Of a stretch of 64,000 nt of DNA, positions 9,268 through 22,392 are shown piece after piece. The notes under the pieces were generated by a model. That model was given only the letters and a program-made list of their open reading frames with translations. It was not told the origin of the DNA and made no database searches. Source of the stretch: Climacium dendroides (Eukaryota; Streptophyta; Bryopsida; Hypnales; Climaciaceae); assembly GCA_950106755.1 (NCBI GenBank), contig CATNNA010000003.1, positions 992,001-1,056,000 on the forward strand, read 5' to 3'. Made by a program: the position numbers and the translations under genes. Numbering within the stretch: the stretch's first letter is position 1; each line of letters starts with the position of its first letter.

Positions 9268-12200
9268 ATGTCCGAAAACATATTACACAAGTTGCAAATC
9301 TTCGAAATAATTAGGATTCATCCAAAAATGAAGTTTAAGAGAACCCTATTGCTTCCCCACACTTTTCCATTTGAAATGGGTTTAAAAAAAGAAACTCTAA
9401 AAATCATGCTATATTTAATAGAAACCAAAACAATGAATTATATCGTTTTGACGTGGAAGCATGTCCGAAAACATATTACACAAGTTGCAAATCTTCGAAA
9501 TAATTAGGATTCATCCAAAAATGAAGTTTAAGAGAACCCTATTGCTTCCCCACACTTTTCCATTTGAAATGGGTTTAAAAACAGAAACTCTAAAAATCAT
9601 GCTATATTTAATAGAAACCAAAACAATGAATTATATCGTTTTGACGTGGAAGCATGTCCGAAAACATATTACACAAGTTGCAAATCTTCGAAATAATTAG
9701 GATTCATCCAAAAATGAAGTTTAAGAGAACCCTATTGCTTCCCCACACTTTTCCATTTGAAATGGGTTTAAAAAAAGAAACTCTAAAAATCATGCTATAT
9801 TTAATAGAAACCAAAACAATGAATTATATCGTTTTGACGTGGAAGCATGTCCGAAAACATATTACACAAGTTGCAAATCTTCGAAATAATTAGGATTCAT
9901 CAAAAAATGATGTTTAAGAGAACCCTATTGCTTCCCCACACTTTTCCATTTGAAATGGGTTTAAAAAAAGAAACTCTAAAAATCATGCTATATTTAATAG
10001 AAACCAAAACAATGAATTATATCGTTTTGACGTGGAAGCATGTCCGAAAACATATTACACAAGTTGCAAATCTTCGAAATAATTAGGATTCATCCAAAAA
10101 TGAAGTTTAAGAGAACCCTATTGCTTCCCCACACTTTTCCATTTGAAATGGGTTTAAAAAAAGAAACTCTAAAAATTATTCTGTATTTAATAGAAACCAA
10201 AACAATGAATTATATCGTTTTGACGTGGAAGCATGTCCGAAAACATATTACACAAGTTGCAAATCTACGAAATAATTAGGATTCATCAAAAAATGAAGTT
10301 TAAGAGAACCCTATTGCTTCCCCACACTTTTCCATTTGAAATGGGTTTAAAAAAAGAAACTCTAAAAATCATGCTATATTTAATAGAAACCAAAACAATG
10401 AATTATATCGTTTTGACGTGGAAGCATGTCCGAAAACATATTACACAAGTTGCAAATCTTCGAAATAATTAGGATTCATCAAAAAATGATGTTTAAGAGA
10501 AGCCTATTGCTTCCCCACACTTTTCCATTTGAAATGGGTTTAAAAAAAGAAACTCTAAAAATCATGCTATATTTAATAGAAACCAAAACAATGAATTATA
10601 TCGTTTTGACGTGGAAGCATGTCCGAAAACATATTACACAAGTTGCAAATCTTCGAAATAATTAGGATTCATCCAAAAATGAAGTCTAAGAGAACCCTAT
10701 TGCTTCCCCACACTTTTCCATTTGAAATGGGTTTAAAAAAAGAAACTCTAAAAATCATGCTATATTTAATAGAAACCAAAACAATGAATTATATCGTTTT
10801 GACGTGGAAGCATGTCCGAAAACATATTACACAAGTTGCAAATCTTCGAAATAATTAGGATTCATCAAAAAATGATGTTTAAGAGAACCCTATTGCTTCC
10901 CCACACTTTTCCATTTGAAATGGGTTTAAAAAAAGAAACTCTAAAAATCATGCTATATTTAATAGAAACCAAAACAATGAATTATATCGTTTTGACGTGG
11001 AAGCATGTCCGAAAACATATTACACAAGTTGCAAATCTTCGAAATAATTAGGATTCATCCAAAAATGAAGTTTAAGAGAACCCTATTGCTTCCCCACACT
11101 TTTCCATTTGAAATGGGTTTAAAAAAAGAAACTCTAAAAATCATGCTATATTTAATAGAAACCAAAACAATGAATTATATCGTTTTGACGTGGAAGCATG
11201 TCCGAAAACATATTACACAAGTTGCAAATCTTCGAAATAATTAGGATTCATCCAAAAATGAAGTTTAAGAGAACCCTATTGCTTCCCCACACTTTTCCAT
11301 TTGAAATGGGTTTAAAAACAGAAACTCTAAAAATCATGCTATATTTAATAGAAACCAAAACAATGAATTATATCGTTTTGACGTGGAAGCATGTCCGAAA
11401 ACATATTATACAAGTTGCAAATCTTCGAAATAATTAGGATTCATCCAAAAATGAAGTTTAAGAGAACCCTATTGCTTCCCCACACTTTTCCATTTGAAAT
11501 GGGTTTAAAAACAGAAACTCTAAAAATCATGCTATATTTAATAGAAACCAAAACAATGAATTATATCGTTTTGACGTGGAAGCATGTCCGAAAACATATT
11601 ACACAAGTTGCAAATCTACGAAATAATTAGGATTCATCAAAAAATGATGTTTAAGAGAACGCTATTGCTTCCCCACACTTTTCTATTTGAAATGGGTTTA
11701 AAAAAAGAAACTCTAAAAATTATTCTGTATTTAATAGAAACCAAAACAATGAATTATATCGTTTTGACGTGGAAGCATGTCCGAAAACATATTACACAAG
11801 TTGCAAATCTTCGAAATAATTAGGATTCATCCAAAAATGAAGTTTAAGAGAACCCTATTGCTTCCCCACACTTTTCCATTTGAAATGGGTTTAAAAAAAG
11901 AAACTCTAAAAATTATTCTGTATTTAATAGAAACCAAAACAATGAATTATATCGTTTTGACATGGAAGCATGTCCGAAAACATATTACACAAGTTGCAAA
12001 TCTACGAAATAATTAGGATTCATCAAAAAATGACGTTTAAGAGAACCCTATTGCTTCCCCACACTTTTCCATTTGAAATGGGTTTAAAAAAAGAAACTCT
12101 AAAAATCATGCTATATTTAATAGAAACCAAAACAATGAATTATATCGTTTTGACGTGGAAGCATGTCCGAAAACATATTACACAAGTTGCAAATCTTCGA

Positions 12201-13513
12201 AATAATTAGGATTCATCCAAAAATGAAGTTTAAGAGAACCCTATTGCTTCCCCACACTTTTCCATTTGAAATGGGTTTAAAAAAAGAAACTCTAAAAATC
12301 ATGCTATATTTAATAGAAACCAAAACAATGAATTATATCGTTTTGACGTGGAAGCATGTCCGAAAACATATTACACAAGTTGCAAATCTTCGAAATAATT
12401 AGGATTCATCAAAAAATGATGTTTAAGAGAACCCTATTGCTTCCCCACACTTTTCCATTTGAAATGGGTTTAAAAAAAGAAACTCTAAAAATCATGCTAT
12501 ATTTAATAGAAACCAAAACAATGAATTATATCGTTTTGACGTGGAAGCATGTCCGAAAACATATTACACAAGTTGCAAATCTTCGAAATAATTAGGATTC
12601 ATCCAAAAATGAAGTTTAAGAGAACCCTATTGCTTCCCCACACTTTTCCATTTGAAATGGGTTTGAAAAAAGAAACTCTAAAAATTATTCTGTATTTAAT
12701 AGAAACCAAAACAATGAATTATATCGTTTTGACGTGGAAGCATGTCCGAAAACATATTACACAAGTTGCAAATCTTCGAAATAATTAGGATTCATCAAAA
12801 AATGATGTTTAAGAGAACCCTATTGCTTCCCCACACTTTTCCATTTGAAATGGGTTTAAAAAAAGAAACTCTAAAAATCATGCTATATTTAATAGAAACC
12901 AAAACAATGAATTATATCGTTTTGACGTGGAAGCATGTCCGAAAACATATTACACAAGTTGCAAATCTTCGAAATAATTAGGATTCATCCAAAAATGAAG
13001 TTTAAGAGAACCCTATTGCTTCCCCACACTTTTCCATTTGAAATGGGTTTAAAAAAAGAAACTCTAAAAATTATTCTGTATTTAATAGAAACCAAAACAA
13101 TGAATTATATCGTTTTGACGTGGAAGCATGTCCGAAAACATATTACACAAGTTGCAAATCTACGAAATAATTAGGATTCATCAAAAAATGAAGTTTAAGA
13201 GAACCCTATTGCTTCCCCACACTTTTCCATTTGAAATGGGTTTAAAAAAAGAAACTCTAAAAATCATGCTATATTTAATAGAAACCAAAACAATGAATTA
13301 TATCGTTTTGACGTGGAAGCATGTCCGAAAACATATTACACAAGTTGCAAATCTTCGAAATAATTAGGATTCATCAAAAAATGATGTTTAAGAGAACCCT
13401 ATTGCTTCCCCACACTTTTCCATTTGAAATGGGTTTAAAAAAAGAAACTCTAAAAATCATGCTATATTTAATAGAAACCAAAACAATGAATTATATCGTT
13501 TTGACGTGGAAGC
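9268..13513. repeat. 22-mer segmental duplication, copy 1 (4,246 bp)
   Basis: Monomers 49-70 are repeated as monomers 71-92 at an offset of exactly 4,246 bp (22 x 193), with every diagnostic state agreeing. Three mutations are private to this pair: AAGCC for AACCC (m77 G, 10501), CATGG for CGTGG (m186 A, 11961-11965), and GTTTGAAAA for GTTTAAAAA (12661-12669). The block also contains m122 C monomers (9461, 11198, 11391), one m68 C monomer (10619) and an m19 T junction at 11391. The high identity suggests a recent unequal exchange. Confidence 0.95.
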
Positions 13514-16500
13514 ATGTCCGAAAACATATTACACAAGTTGCAAATCTTCGAAATAATTAGGATTCATCCAAAAATGAAGTTTAAGAGAACCCTATTGCTT
13601 CCCCACACTTTTCCATTTGAAATGGGTTTAAAAAAAGAAACTCTAAAAATCATGCTATATTTAATAGAAACCAAAACAATGAATTATATCGTTTTGACGT
13701 GGAAGCATGTCCGAAAACATATTACACAAGTTGCAAATCTTCGAAATAATTAGGATTCATCCAAAAATGAAGTTTAAGAGAACCCTATTGCTTCCCCACA
13801 CTTTTCCATTTGAAATGGGTTTAAAAACAGAAACTCTAAAAATCATGCTATATTTAATAGAAACCAAAACAATGAATTATATCGTTTTGACGTGGAAGCA
13901 TGTCCGAAAACATATTACACAAGTTGCAAATCTTCGAAATAATTAGGATTCATCCAAAAATGAAGTTTAAGAGAACCCTATTGCTTCCCCACACTTTTCC
14001 ATTTGAAATGGGTTTAAAAAAAGAAACTCTAAAAATCATGCTATATTTAATAGAAACCAAAACAATGAATTATATCGTTTTGACGTGGAAGCATGTCCGA
14101 AAACATATTACACAAGTTGCAAATCTTCGAAATAATTAGGATTCATCAAAAAATGATGTTTAAGAGAACCCTATTGCTTCCCCACACTTTTCCATTTGAA
14201 ATGGGTTTAAAAAAAGAAACTCTAAAAATCATGCTATATTTAATAGAAACCAAAACAATGAATTATATCGTTTTGACGTGGAAGCATGTCCGAAAACATA
14301 TTACACAAGTTGCAAATCTTCGAAATAATTAGGATTCATCCAAAAATGAAGTTTAAGAGAACCCTATTGCTTCCCCACACTTTTCCATTTGAAATGGGTT
14401 TAAAAAAAGAAACTCTAAAAATTATTCTGTATTTAATAGAAACCAAAACAATGAATTATATCGTTTTGACGTGGAAGCATGTCCGAAAACATATTACACA
14501 AGTTGCAAATCTACGAAATAATTAGGATTCATCAAAAAATGAAGTTTAAGAGAACCCTATTGCTTCCCCACACTTTTCCATTTGAAATGGGTTTAAAAAA
14601 AGAAACTCTAAAAATCATGCTATATTTAATAGAAACCAAAACAATGAATTATATCGTTTTGACGTGGAAGCATGTCCGAAAACATATTACACAAGTTGCA
14701 AATCTTCGAAATAATTAGGATTCATCAAAAAATGATGTTTAAGAGAAGCCTATTGCTTCCCCACACTTTTCCATTTGAAATGGGTTTAAAAAAAGAAACT
14801 CTAAAAATCATGCTATATTTAATAGAAACCAAAACAATGAATTATATCGTTTTGACGTGGAAGCATGTCCGAAAACATATTACACAAGTTGCAAATCTTC
14901 GAAATAATTAGGATTCATCCAAAAATGAAGTCTAAGAGAACCCTATTGCTTCCCCACACTTTTCCATTTGAAATGGGTTTAAAAAAAGAAACTCTAAAAA
15001 TCATGCTATATTTAATAGAAACCAAAACAATGAATTATATCGTTTTGACGTGGAAGCATGTCCGAAAACATATTACACAAGTTGCAAATCTTCGAAATAA
15101 TTAGGATTCATCAAAAAATGATGTTTAAGAGAACCCTATTGCTTCCCCACACTTTTCCATTTGAAATGGGTTTAAAAAAAGAAACTCTAAAAATCATGCT
15201 ATATTTAATAGAAACCAAAACAATGAATTATATCGTTTTGACGTGGAAGCATGTCCGAAAACATATTACACAAGTTGCAAATCTTCGAAATAATTAGGAT
15301 TCATCCAAAAATGAAGTTTAAGAGAACCCTATTGCTTCCCCACACTTTTCCATTTGAAATGGGTTTAAAAAAAGAAACTCTAAAAATCATGCTATATTTA
15401 ATAGAAACCAAAACAATGAATTATATCGTTTTGACGTGGAAGCATGTCCGAAAACATATTACACAAGTTGCAAATCTTCGAAATAATTAGGATTCATCCA
15501 AAAATGAAGTTTAAGAGAACCCTATTGCTTCCCCACACTTTTCCATTTGAAATGGGTTTAAAAACAGAAACTCTAAAAATCATGCTATATTTAATAGAAA
15601 CCAAAACAATGAATTATATCGTTTTGACGTGGAAGCATGTCCGAAAACATATTATACAAGTTGCAAATCTTCGAAATAATTAGGATTCATCCAAAAATGA
15701 AGTTTAAGAGAACCCTATTGCTTCCCCACACTTTTCCATTTGAAATGGGTTTAAAAACAGAAACTCTAAAAATCATGCTATATTTAATAGAAACCAAAAC
15801 AATGAATTATATCGTTTTGACGTGGAAGCATGTCCGAAAACATATTACACAAGTTGCAAATCTACGAAATAATTAGGATTCATCAAAAAATGATGTTTAA
15901 GAGAACGCTATTGCTTCCCCACACTTTTCTATTTGAAATGGGTTTAAAAAAAGAAACTCTAAAAATTATTCTGTATTTAATAGAAACCAAAACAATGAAT
16001 TATATCGTTTTGACGTGGAAGCATGTCCGAAAACATATTACACAAGTTGCAAATCTTCGAAATAATTAGGATTCATCCAAAAATGAAGTTTAAGAGAACC
16101 CTATTGCTTCCCCACACTTTTCCATTTGAAATGGGTTTAAAAAAAGAAACTCTAAAAATTATTCTGTATTTAATAGAAACCAAAACAATGAATTATATCG
16201 TTTTGACATGGAAGCATGTCCGAAAACATATTACACAAGTTGCAAATCTACGAAATAATTAGGATTCATCAAAAAATGACGTTTAAGAGAACCCTATTGC
16301 TTCCCCACACTTTTCCATTTGAAATGGGTTTAAAAAAAGAAACTCTAAAAATCATGCTATATTTAATAGAAACCAAAACAATGAATTATATCGTTTTGAC
16401 GTGGAAGCATGTCCGAAAACATATTACACAAGTTGCAAATCTTCGAAATAATTAGGATTCATCCAAAAATGAAGTTTAAGAGAACCCTATTGCTTCCCCA

Positions 16501-17759
16501 CACTTTTCCATTTGAAATGGGTTTAAAAAAAGAAACTCTAAAAATCATGCTATATTTAATAGAAACCAAAACAATGAATTATATCGTTTTGACGTGGAAG
16601 CATGTCCGAAAACATATTACACAAGTTGCAAATCTTCGAAATAATTAGGATTCATCAAAAAATGATGTTTAAGAGAACCCTATTGCTTCCCCACACTTTT
16701 CCATTTGAAATGGGTTTAAAAAAAGAAACTCTAAAAATCATGCTATATTTAATAGAAACCAAAACAATGAATTATATCGTTTTGACGTGGAAGCATGTCC
16801 GAAAACATATTACACAAGTTGCAAATCTTCGAAATAATTAGGATTCATCCAAAAATGAAGTTTAAGAGAACCCTATTGCTTCCCCACACTTTTCCATTTG
16901 AAATGGGTTTGAAAAAAGAAACTCTAAAAATTATTCTGTATTTAATAGAAACCAAAACAATGAATTATATCGTTTTGACGTGGAAGCATGTCCGAAAACA
17001 TATTACACAAGTTGCAAATCTTCGAAATAATTAGGATTCATCAAAAAATGATGTTTAAGAGAACCCTATTGCTTCCCCACACTTTTCCATTTGAAATGGG
17101 TTTAAAAAAAGAAACTCTAAAAATCATGCTATATTTAATAGAAACCAAAACAATGAATTATATCGTTTTGACGTGGAAGCATGTCCGAAAACATATTACA
17201 CAAGTTGCAAATCTTCGAAATAATTAGGATTCATCCAAAAATGAAGTTTAAGAGAACCCTATTGCTTCCCCACACTTTTCCATTTGAAATGGGTTTAAAA
17301 AAAGAAACTCTAAAAATTATTCTGTATTTAATAGAAACCAAAACAATGAATTATATCGTTTTGACGTGGAAGCATGTCCGAAAACATATTACACAAGTTG
17401 CAAATCTACGAAATAATTAGGATTCATCAAAAAATGAAGTTTAAGAGAACCCTATTGCTTCCCCACACTTTTCCATTTGAAATGGGTTTAAAAAAAGAAA
17501 CTCTAAAAATCATGCTATATTTAATAGAAACCAAAACAATGAATTATATCGTTTTGACGTGGAAGCATGTCCGAAAACATATTACACAAGTTGCAAATCT
17601 TCGAAATAATTAGGATTCATCAAAAAATGATGTTTAAGAGAACCCTATTGCTTCCCCACACTTTTCCATTTGAAATGGGTTTAAAAAAAGAAACTCTAAA
17701 AATCATGCTATATTTAATAGAAACCAAAACAATGAATTATATCGTTTTGACGTGGAAGC
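13514..17759. repeat. 22-mer segmental duplication, copy 2 (4,246 bp)
   Basis: Monomers 71-92 directly abut copy 1 and reproduce it. The private mutations lie exactly 4,246 bp on: AAGCC at 14747, CATGG at 16207 and GTTTGAAAA at 16907. Similarity ends at monomer 93 (17760), which carries m68 C where the corresponding monomer 71 has T. The last seven monomers (16409-17759) have the same order as the body of the following 9/10-mer family, so that family probably grew from this end. Confidence 0.95.
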
Positions 17760-19689
17760 ATGTCCGAAAACATATTACACAAGTTGCAAATCTTCGAAAT
17801 AATTAGGATTCATCCAAAAATGAAGTCTAAGAGAACCCTATTGCTTCCCCACACTTTTCCATTTGAAATGGGTTTAAAAAAAGAAACTCTAAAAATCATG
17901 CTATATTTAATAGAAACCAAAACAATGAATTATATCGTTTTGACGTGGAAGCATGTCCGAAAACATATTACACAAGTTGCAAATCTTCGAAATAATTAGG
18001 ATTCATCAAAAAATGATGTTTAAGAGAACCCTATTGCTTCCCCACACTTTTCCATTTGAAATGGGTTTAAAAAAAGAAACTCTAAAAATCATGCTATATT
18101 TAATAGAAACCAAAACAATGAATTATATCGTTTTGACGTGGAAGCATGTCCGAAAACATATTATACAAGTTGCAAATCTTCGAAATAATTAGGATTCATC
18201 CAAAAATGAAGTCTAAGAGAACCCTATTGCTTCCCCACACTTTTCCATATGAAATGGGTTTAAAAAAAGAAACTCTAAAAATCATGCTATATTTAATAGA
18301 AACCAAAACAATGAATTATATCGTTTTGACGTGGAAGCATGTCCGAAAACATATTACACAAGTTGCAAATCTTCGAAATAATTAGGATTCATCCAAAAAT
18401 GAAGTTTAAGAGAACCCTATTGCTTCCCCACACTTTTCCATTTGAAATGGGTTTAAAAAAAGAAACTCTAAAAATCATGCTATATTTAATAGAAACCAAA
18501 ACAATGAATTATATCGTTTTGACGTGGAAGCATGTCCGAAAACATATTACACAAGTTGCAAATCTTCGAAATAATTAGGATTCATCAAAAAATGATGTTT
18601 AAGAGAACCCTATTGCTTCCCCACACTTTTCCATTTGAAATGGGTTTAAAAAAAGAAACTCTAAAAATCATGCTATATTTAATAGAAACCAAAACAATGA
18701 ATTATATCGTTTTGACGTGGAAGCATGTCCGAAAACATATTACACAAGTTGCAAATCTTCGAAATAATTAGGATTCATCCAAAAATGAAGTTTAAGAGAA
18801 CCCTATTGCTTCCCCACACTTTTCCATTTGAAATGGGTTTAAAAAAAGAAACTCTAAAAATTATTCTGTATTTAATAGAAACCAAAACAATGAATTATAT
18901 CGTTTTGACGTGGAAGCATGTCCGAAAACATATTACACAAGTTGCAAATCTTCGAAATAATTAGGATTCATCAAAAAATGATGTTTAAGAGAACCCTATT
19001 GCTTCCCCACACTTTTCCATTTGAAATGGGTTTAAAAAAAGAAACTCTAAAAATCATGCTATATTTAATAGAAACCAAAACAATGAATTATATCGTTTTG
19101 ACGTGGAAGCATGTCCGAAAACATATTACACAAGTTGCAAATCTTCGAAATAATTAGGATTCATCCAAAAATGAAGTTTAAGAGAACCCTATTGCTTCCC
19201 CACACTTTTCCATTTGAAATGGGTTTAAAAAAAGAAACTCTAAAAATTATTCTGTATTTAATAGAAACCAAAACAATGAATTATATCGTTTTGACGTGGA
19301 AGCATGTCCGAAAACATATTACACAAGTTGCAAATCTACGAAATAATTAGGATTCATCAAAAAATGAAGTTTAAGAGAACCCTATTGCTTCCCCACACTT
19401 TTCCATTTGAAATGGGTTTAAAAAAAGAAACTCTAAAAATCATGCTATATTTAATAGAAACCAAAACAATGAATTATATCGTTTTGACGTGGAAGCATGT
19501 CCGAAAACATATTACACAAGTTGCAAATCTTCGAAATAATTAGGATTCATCAAAAAATGATGTTTAAGAGAACCCTATTGCTTCCCCACACTTTTCCATT
19601 TGAAATGGGTTTAAAAAAAGAAACTCTAAAAATCATGCTATATTTAATAGAAACCAAAACAATGAATTATATCGTTTTGACGTGGAAGC
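17760..19689. repeat. 10-mer HOR copy 1 (1,930 bp)
   Basis: Monomers 93-102 form a ten-monomer unit. It opens with an m68 C monomer, then an m65 T monomer, then a monomer starting with m19 T that carries both m68 C and the m104 T-to-A change (CCATATG, first seen here at 18146-18338). The remaining seven monomers alternate m56 C and m56 A types and end with m35 A then m65 T. Monomers 94-102 recur 1,737 bp later. Confidence 0.88.
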
Positions 19690-21426
19690 ATGTCCGAAAA
19701 CATATTACACAAGTTGCAAATCTTCGAAATAATTAGGATTCATCAAAAAATGATGTTTAAGAGAACCCTATTGCTTCCCCACACTTTTCCATTTGAAATG
19801 GGTTTAAAAAAAGAAACTCTAAAAATCATGCTATATTTAATAGAAACCAAAACAATGAATTATATCGTTTTGACGTGGAAGCATGTCCGAAAACATATTA
19901 TACAAGTTGCAAATCTTCGAAATAATTAGGATTCATCCAAAAATGAAGTCTAAGAGAACCCTATTGCTTCCCCACACTTTTCCATATGAAATGGGTTTAA
20001 AAAAAGAAACTCTAAAAATCATGCTATATTTAATAGAAACCAAAACAATGAATTATATCGTTTTGACGTGGAAGCATGTCCGAAAACATATTACACAAGT
20101 TGCAAATCTTCGAAATAATTAGGATTCATCCAAAAATGAAGTTTAAGAGAACCCTATTGCTTCCCCACACTTTTCCATTTGAAATGGGTTTAAAAAAAGA
20201 AACTCTAAAAATCATGCTATATTTAATAGAAACCAAAACAATGAATTATATCGTTTTGACGTGGAAGCATGTCCGAAAACATATTACACAAGTTGCAAAT
20301 CTTCGAAATAATTAGGATTCATCAAAAAATGATGTTTAAGAGAACCCTATTGCTTCCCCACACTTTTCCATTTGAAATGGGTTTAAAAAAAGAAACTCTA
20401 AAAATCATGCTATATTTAATAGAAACCAAAACAATGAATTATATCGTTTTGACGTGGAAGCATGTCCGAAAACATATTACACAAGTTGCAAATCTTCGAA
20501 ATAATTAGGATTCATCCAAAAATGAAGTTTAAGAGAACCCTATTGCTTCCCCACACTTTTCCATTTGAAATGGGTTTAAAAAAAGAAACTCTAAAAATTA
20601 TTCTGTATTTAATAGAAACCAAAACAATGAATTATATCGTTTTGACGTGGAAGCATGTCCGAAAACATATTACACAAGTTGCAAATCTTCGAAATAATTA
20701 GGATTCATCAAAAAATGATGTTTAAGAGAACCCTATTGCTTCCCCACACTTTTCCATTTGAAATGGGTTTAAAAAAAGAAACTCTAAAAATCATGCTATA
20801 TTTAATAGAAACCAAAACAATGAATTATATCGTTTTGACGTGGAAGCATGTCCGAAAACATATTACACAAGTTGCAAATCTTCGAAATAATTAGGATTCA
20901 TCCAAAAATGAAGTTTAAGAGAACCCTATTGCTTCCCCACACTTTTCCATTTGAAATGGGTTTAAAAAAAGAAACTCTAAAAATTATTCTGTATTTAATA
21001 GAAACCAAAACAATGAATTATATCGTTTTGACGTGGAAGCATGTCCGAAAACATATTACACAAGTTGCAAATCTACGAAATAATTAGGATTCATCAAAAA
21101 ATGAAGTTTAAGAGAACCCTATTGCTTCCCCACACTTTTCCATTTGAAATGGGTTTAAAAAAAGAAACTCTAAAAATCATGCTATATTTAATAGAAACCA
21201 AAACAATGAATTATATCGTTTTGACGTGGAAGCATGTCCGAAAACATATTACACAAGTTGCAAATCTTCGAAATAATTAGGATTCATCAAAAAATGATGT
21301 TTAAGAGAACCCTATTGCTTCCCCACACTTTTCCATTTGAAATGGGTTTAAAAAAAGAAACTCTAAAAATCATGCTATATTTAATAGAAACCAAAACAAT
21401 GAATTATATCGTTTTGACGTGGAAGC
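19690..21426. repeat. 9-mer HOR copy 2, lacking the leading monomer (1,737 bp)
   Basis: Monomers 103-111 match monomers 94-102 state for state at an offset of 1,737 bp (9 x 193), including the CCATATG monomer at 19883. The leading m68 C monomer of the 10-mer is missing, so two m65 T monomers sit side by side at 19497 and 19690. Loss of exactly one monomer is what out-of-register exchange predicts. Confidence 0.88.
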
Positions 21427-22198
21427 ATGTCCGAAAACATATTACACAAGTTGCAAATCTTCGAAATAATTAGGATTCATCCAAAAATGAAGTCTAAGAG
21501 AACCCTATTGCTTCCCCACACTTTTCCATTTGAAATGGGTTTAAAAAAAGAAACTCTAAAAATCATGCTATATTTAATAGAAACCAAAACAATGAATTAT
21601 ATCGTTTTGACGTGGAAGCATGTCCGAAAACATATTACACAAGTTGCAAATCTTCGAAATAATTAGGATTCATCAAAAAATGATGTTTAAGAGAACCCTA
21701 TTGCTTCCCCACACTTTTCCATTTGAAATGGGTTTAAAAAAAGAAACTCTAAAAATCATGCTATATTTAATAGAAACCAAAACAATGAATTATATCGTTT
21801 TGACGTGGAAGCATGTCCGAAAACATATTATACAAGTTGCAAATCTTCGAAATAATTAGGATTCATCCAAAAATGAAGTCTAAGAGAACCCTATTGCTTC
21901 CCCACACTTTTCCATATGAAATGGGTTTAAAAAAAGAAACTCTAAAAATCATGCTATATTTAATAGAAACCAAAACAATGAATTATATCGTTTTGACGTG
22001 GAAGCATGTCCGAAAACATATTACACAAGTTGCAAATCTTCGAAATAATTAGGATTCATCAAAAAATGATGTTTAAGAGAACCCTATTGCTTCCCCACAC
22101 TTTTCCATTTGAAATGGGTTTAAAAAAAGAAACTCTAAAAATCATGCTATATTTAATAGAAACCAAAACAATGAATTATATCGTTTTGACGTGGAAGC
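21427..22198. repeat. Truncated HOR copy 3 (four monomers)
   Basis: Monomers 112-115 restart the 10-mer with its m68 C leader (21427), the m65 T monomer and the m19 T / CCATATG monomer (21813). The series then breaks: monomer 115 is an m65 T type where the earlier copies have an m56 C type, and the array passes into irregular sequence led by an A8 monomer. Confidence 0.8.
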
Positions 22199-22392
22199 AT
22201 GTCCGAAAACATATTACACAAGTTGCAAATCTTCGAAATAATTAGGATTCATCCAAAAATGAAGTTTAAGAGAACCCTATTGCTTCCCCACACTTTTCCA
22301 TTTGAAATGGGTTTAAAAAAAAGAAATTCTAAAAATCATGCTATATTTAATAGAAACCAAAACAATGAATTATATCGTTTTGACGTGGAAGC
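22199..22392. repeat. 194-bp monomer with A8 tract, first occurrence
   Basis: The A7 tract is A8 here (22315-22322), giving 194 bp. A neighbouring private change gives GAAATTCT in place of GAAACTCT, absent from the other seven A8 monomers. The extra A shifts the apparent reading frame and shortens the spurious open frame by one codon. This copy and the one at 23165 are the earliest A8 monomers; A8 becomes a regular HOR leader only from 31465. Confidence 0.9.

Noticed and set aside
9268..17759. Assembly duplication as the source of the 4,246-bp pair
   Set aside because: It cannot be excluded without reads. However, it is an exact multiple of the monomer, has HOR relatives on both sides and fits the style of the other duplications here, so a real duplication is preferred.
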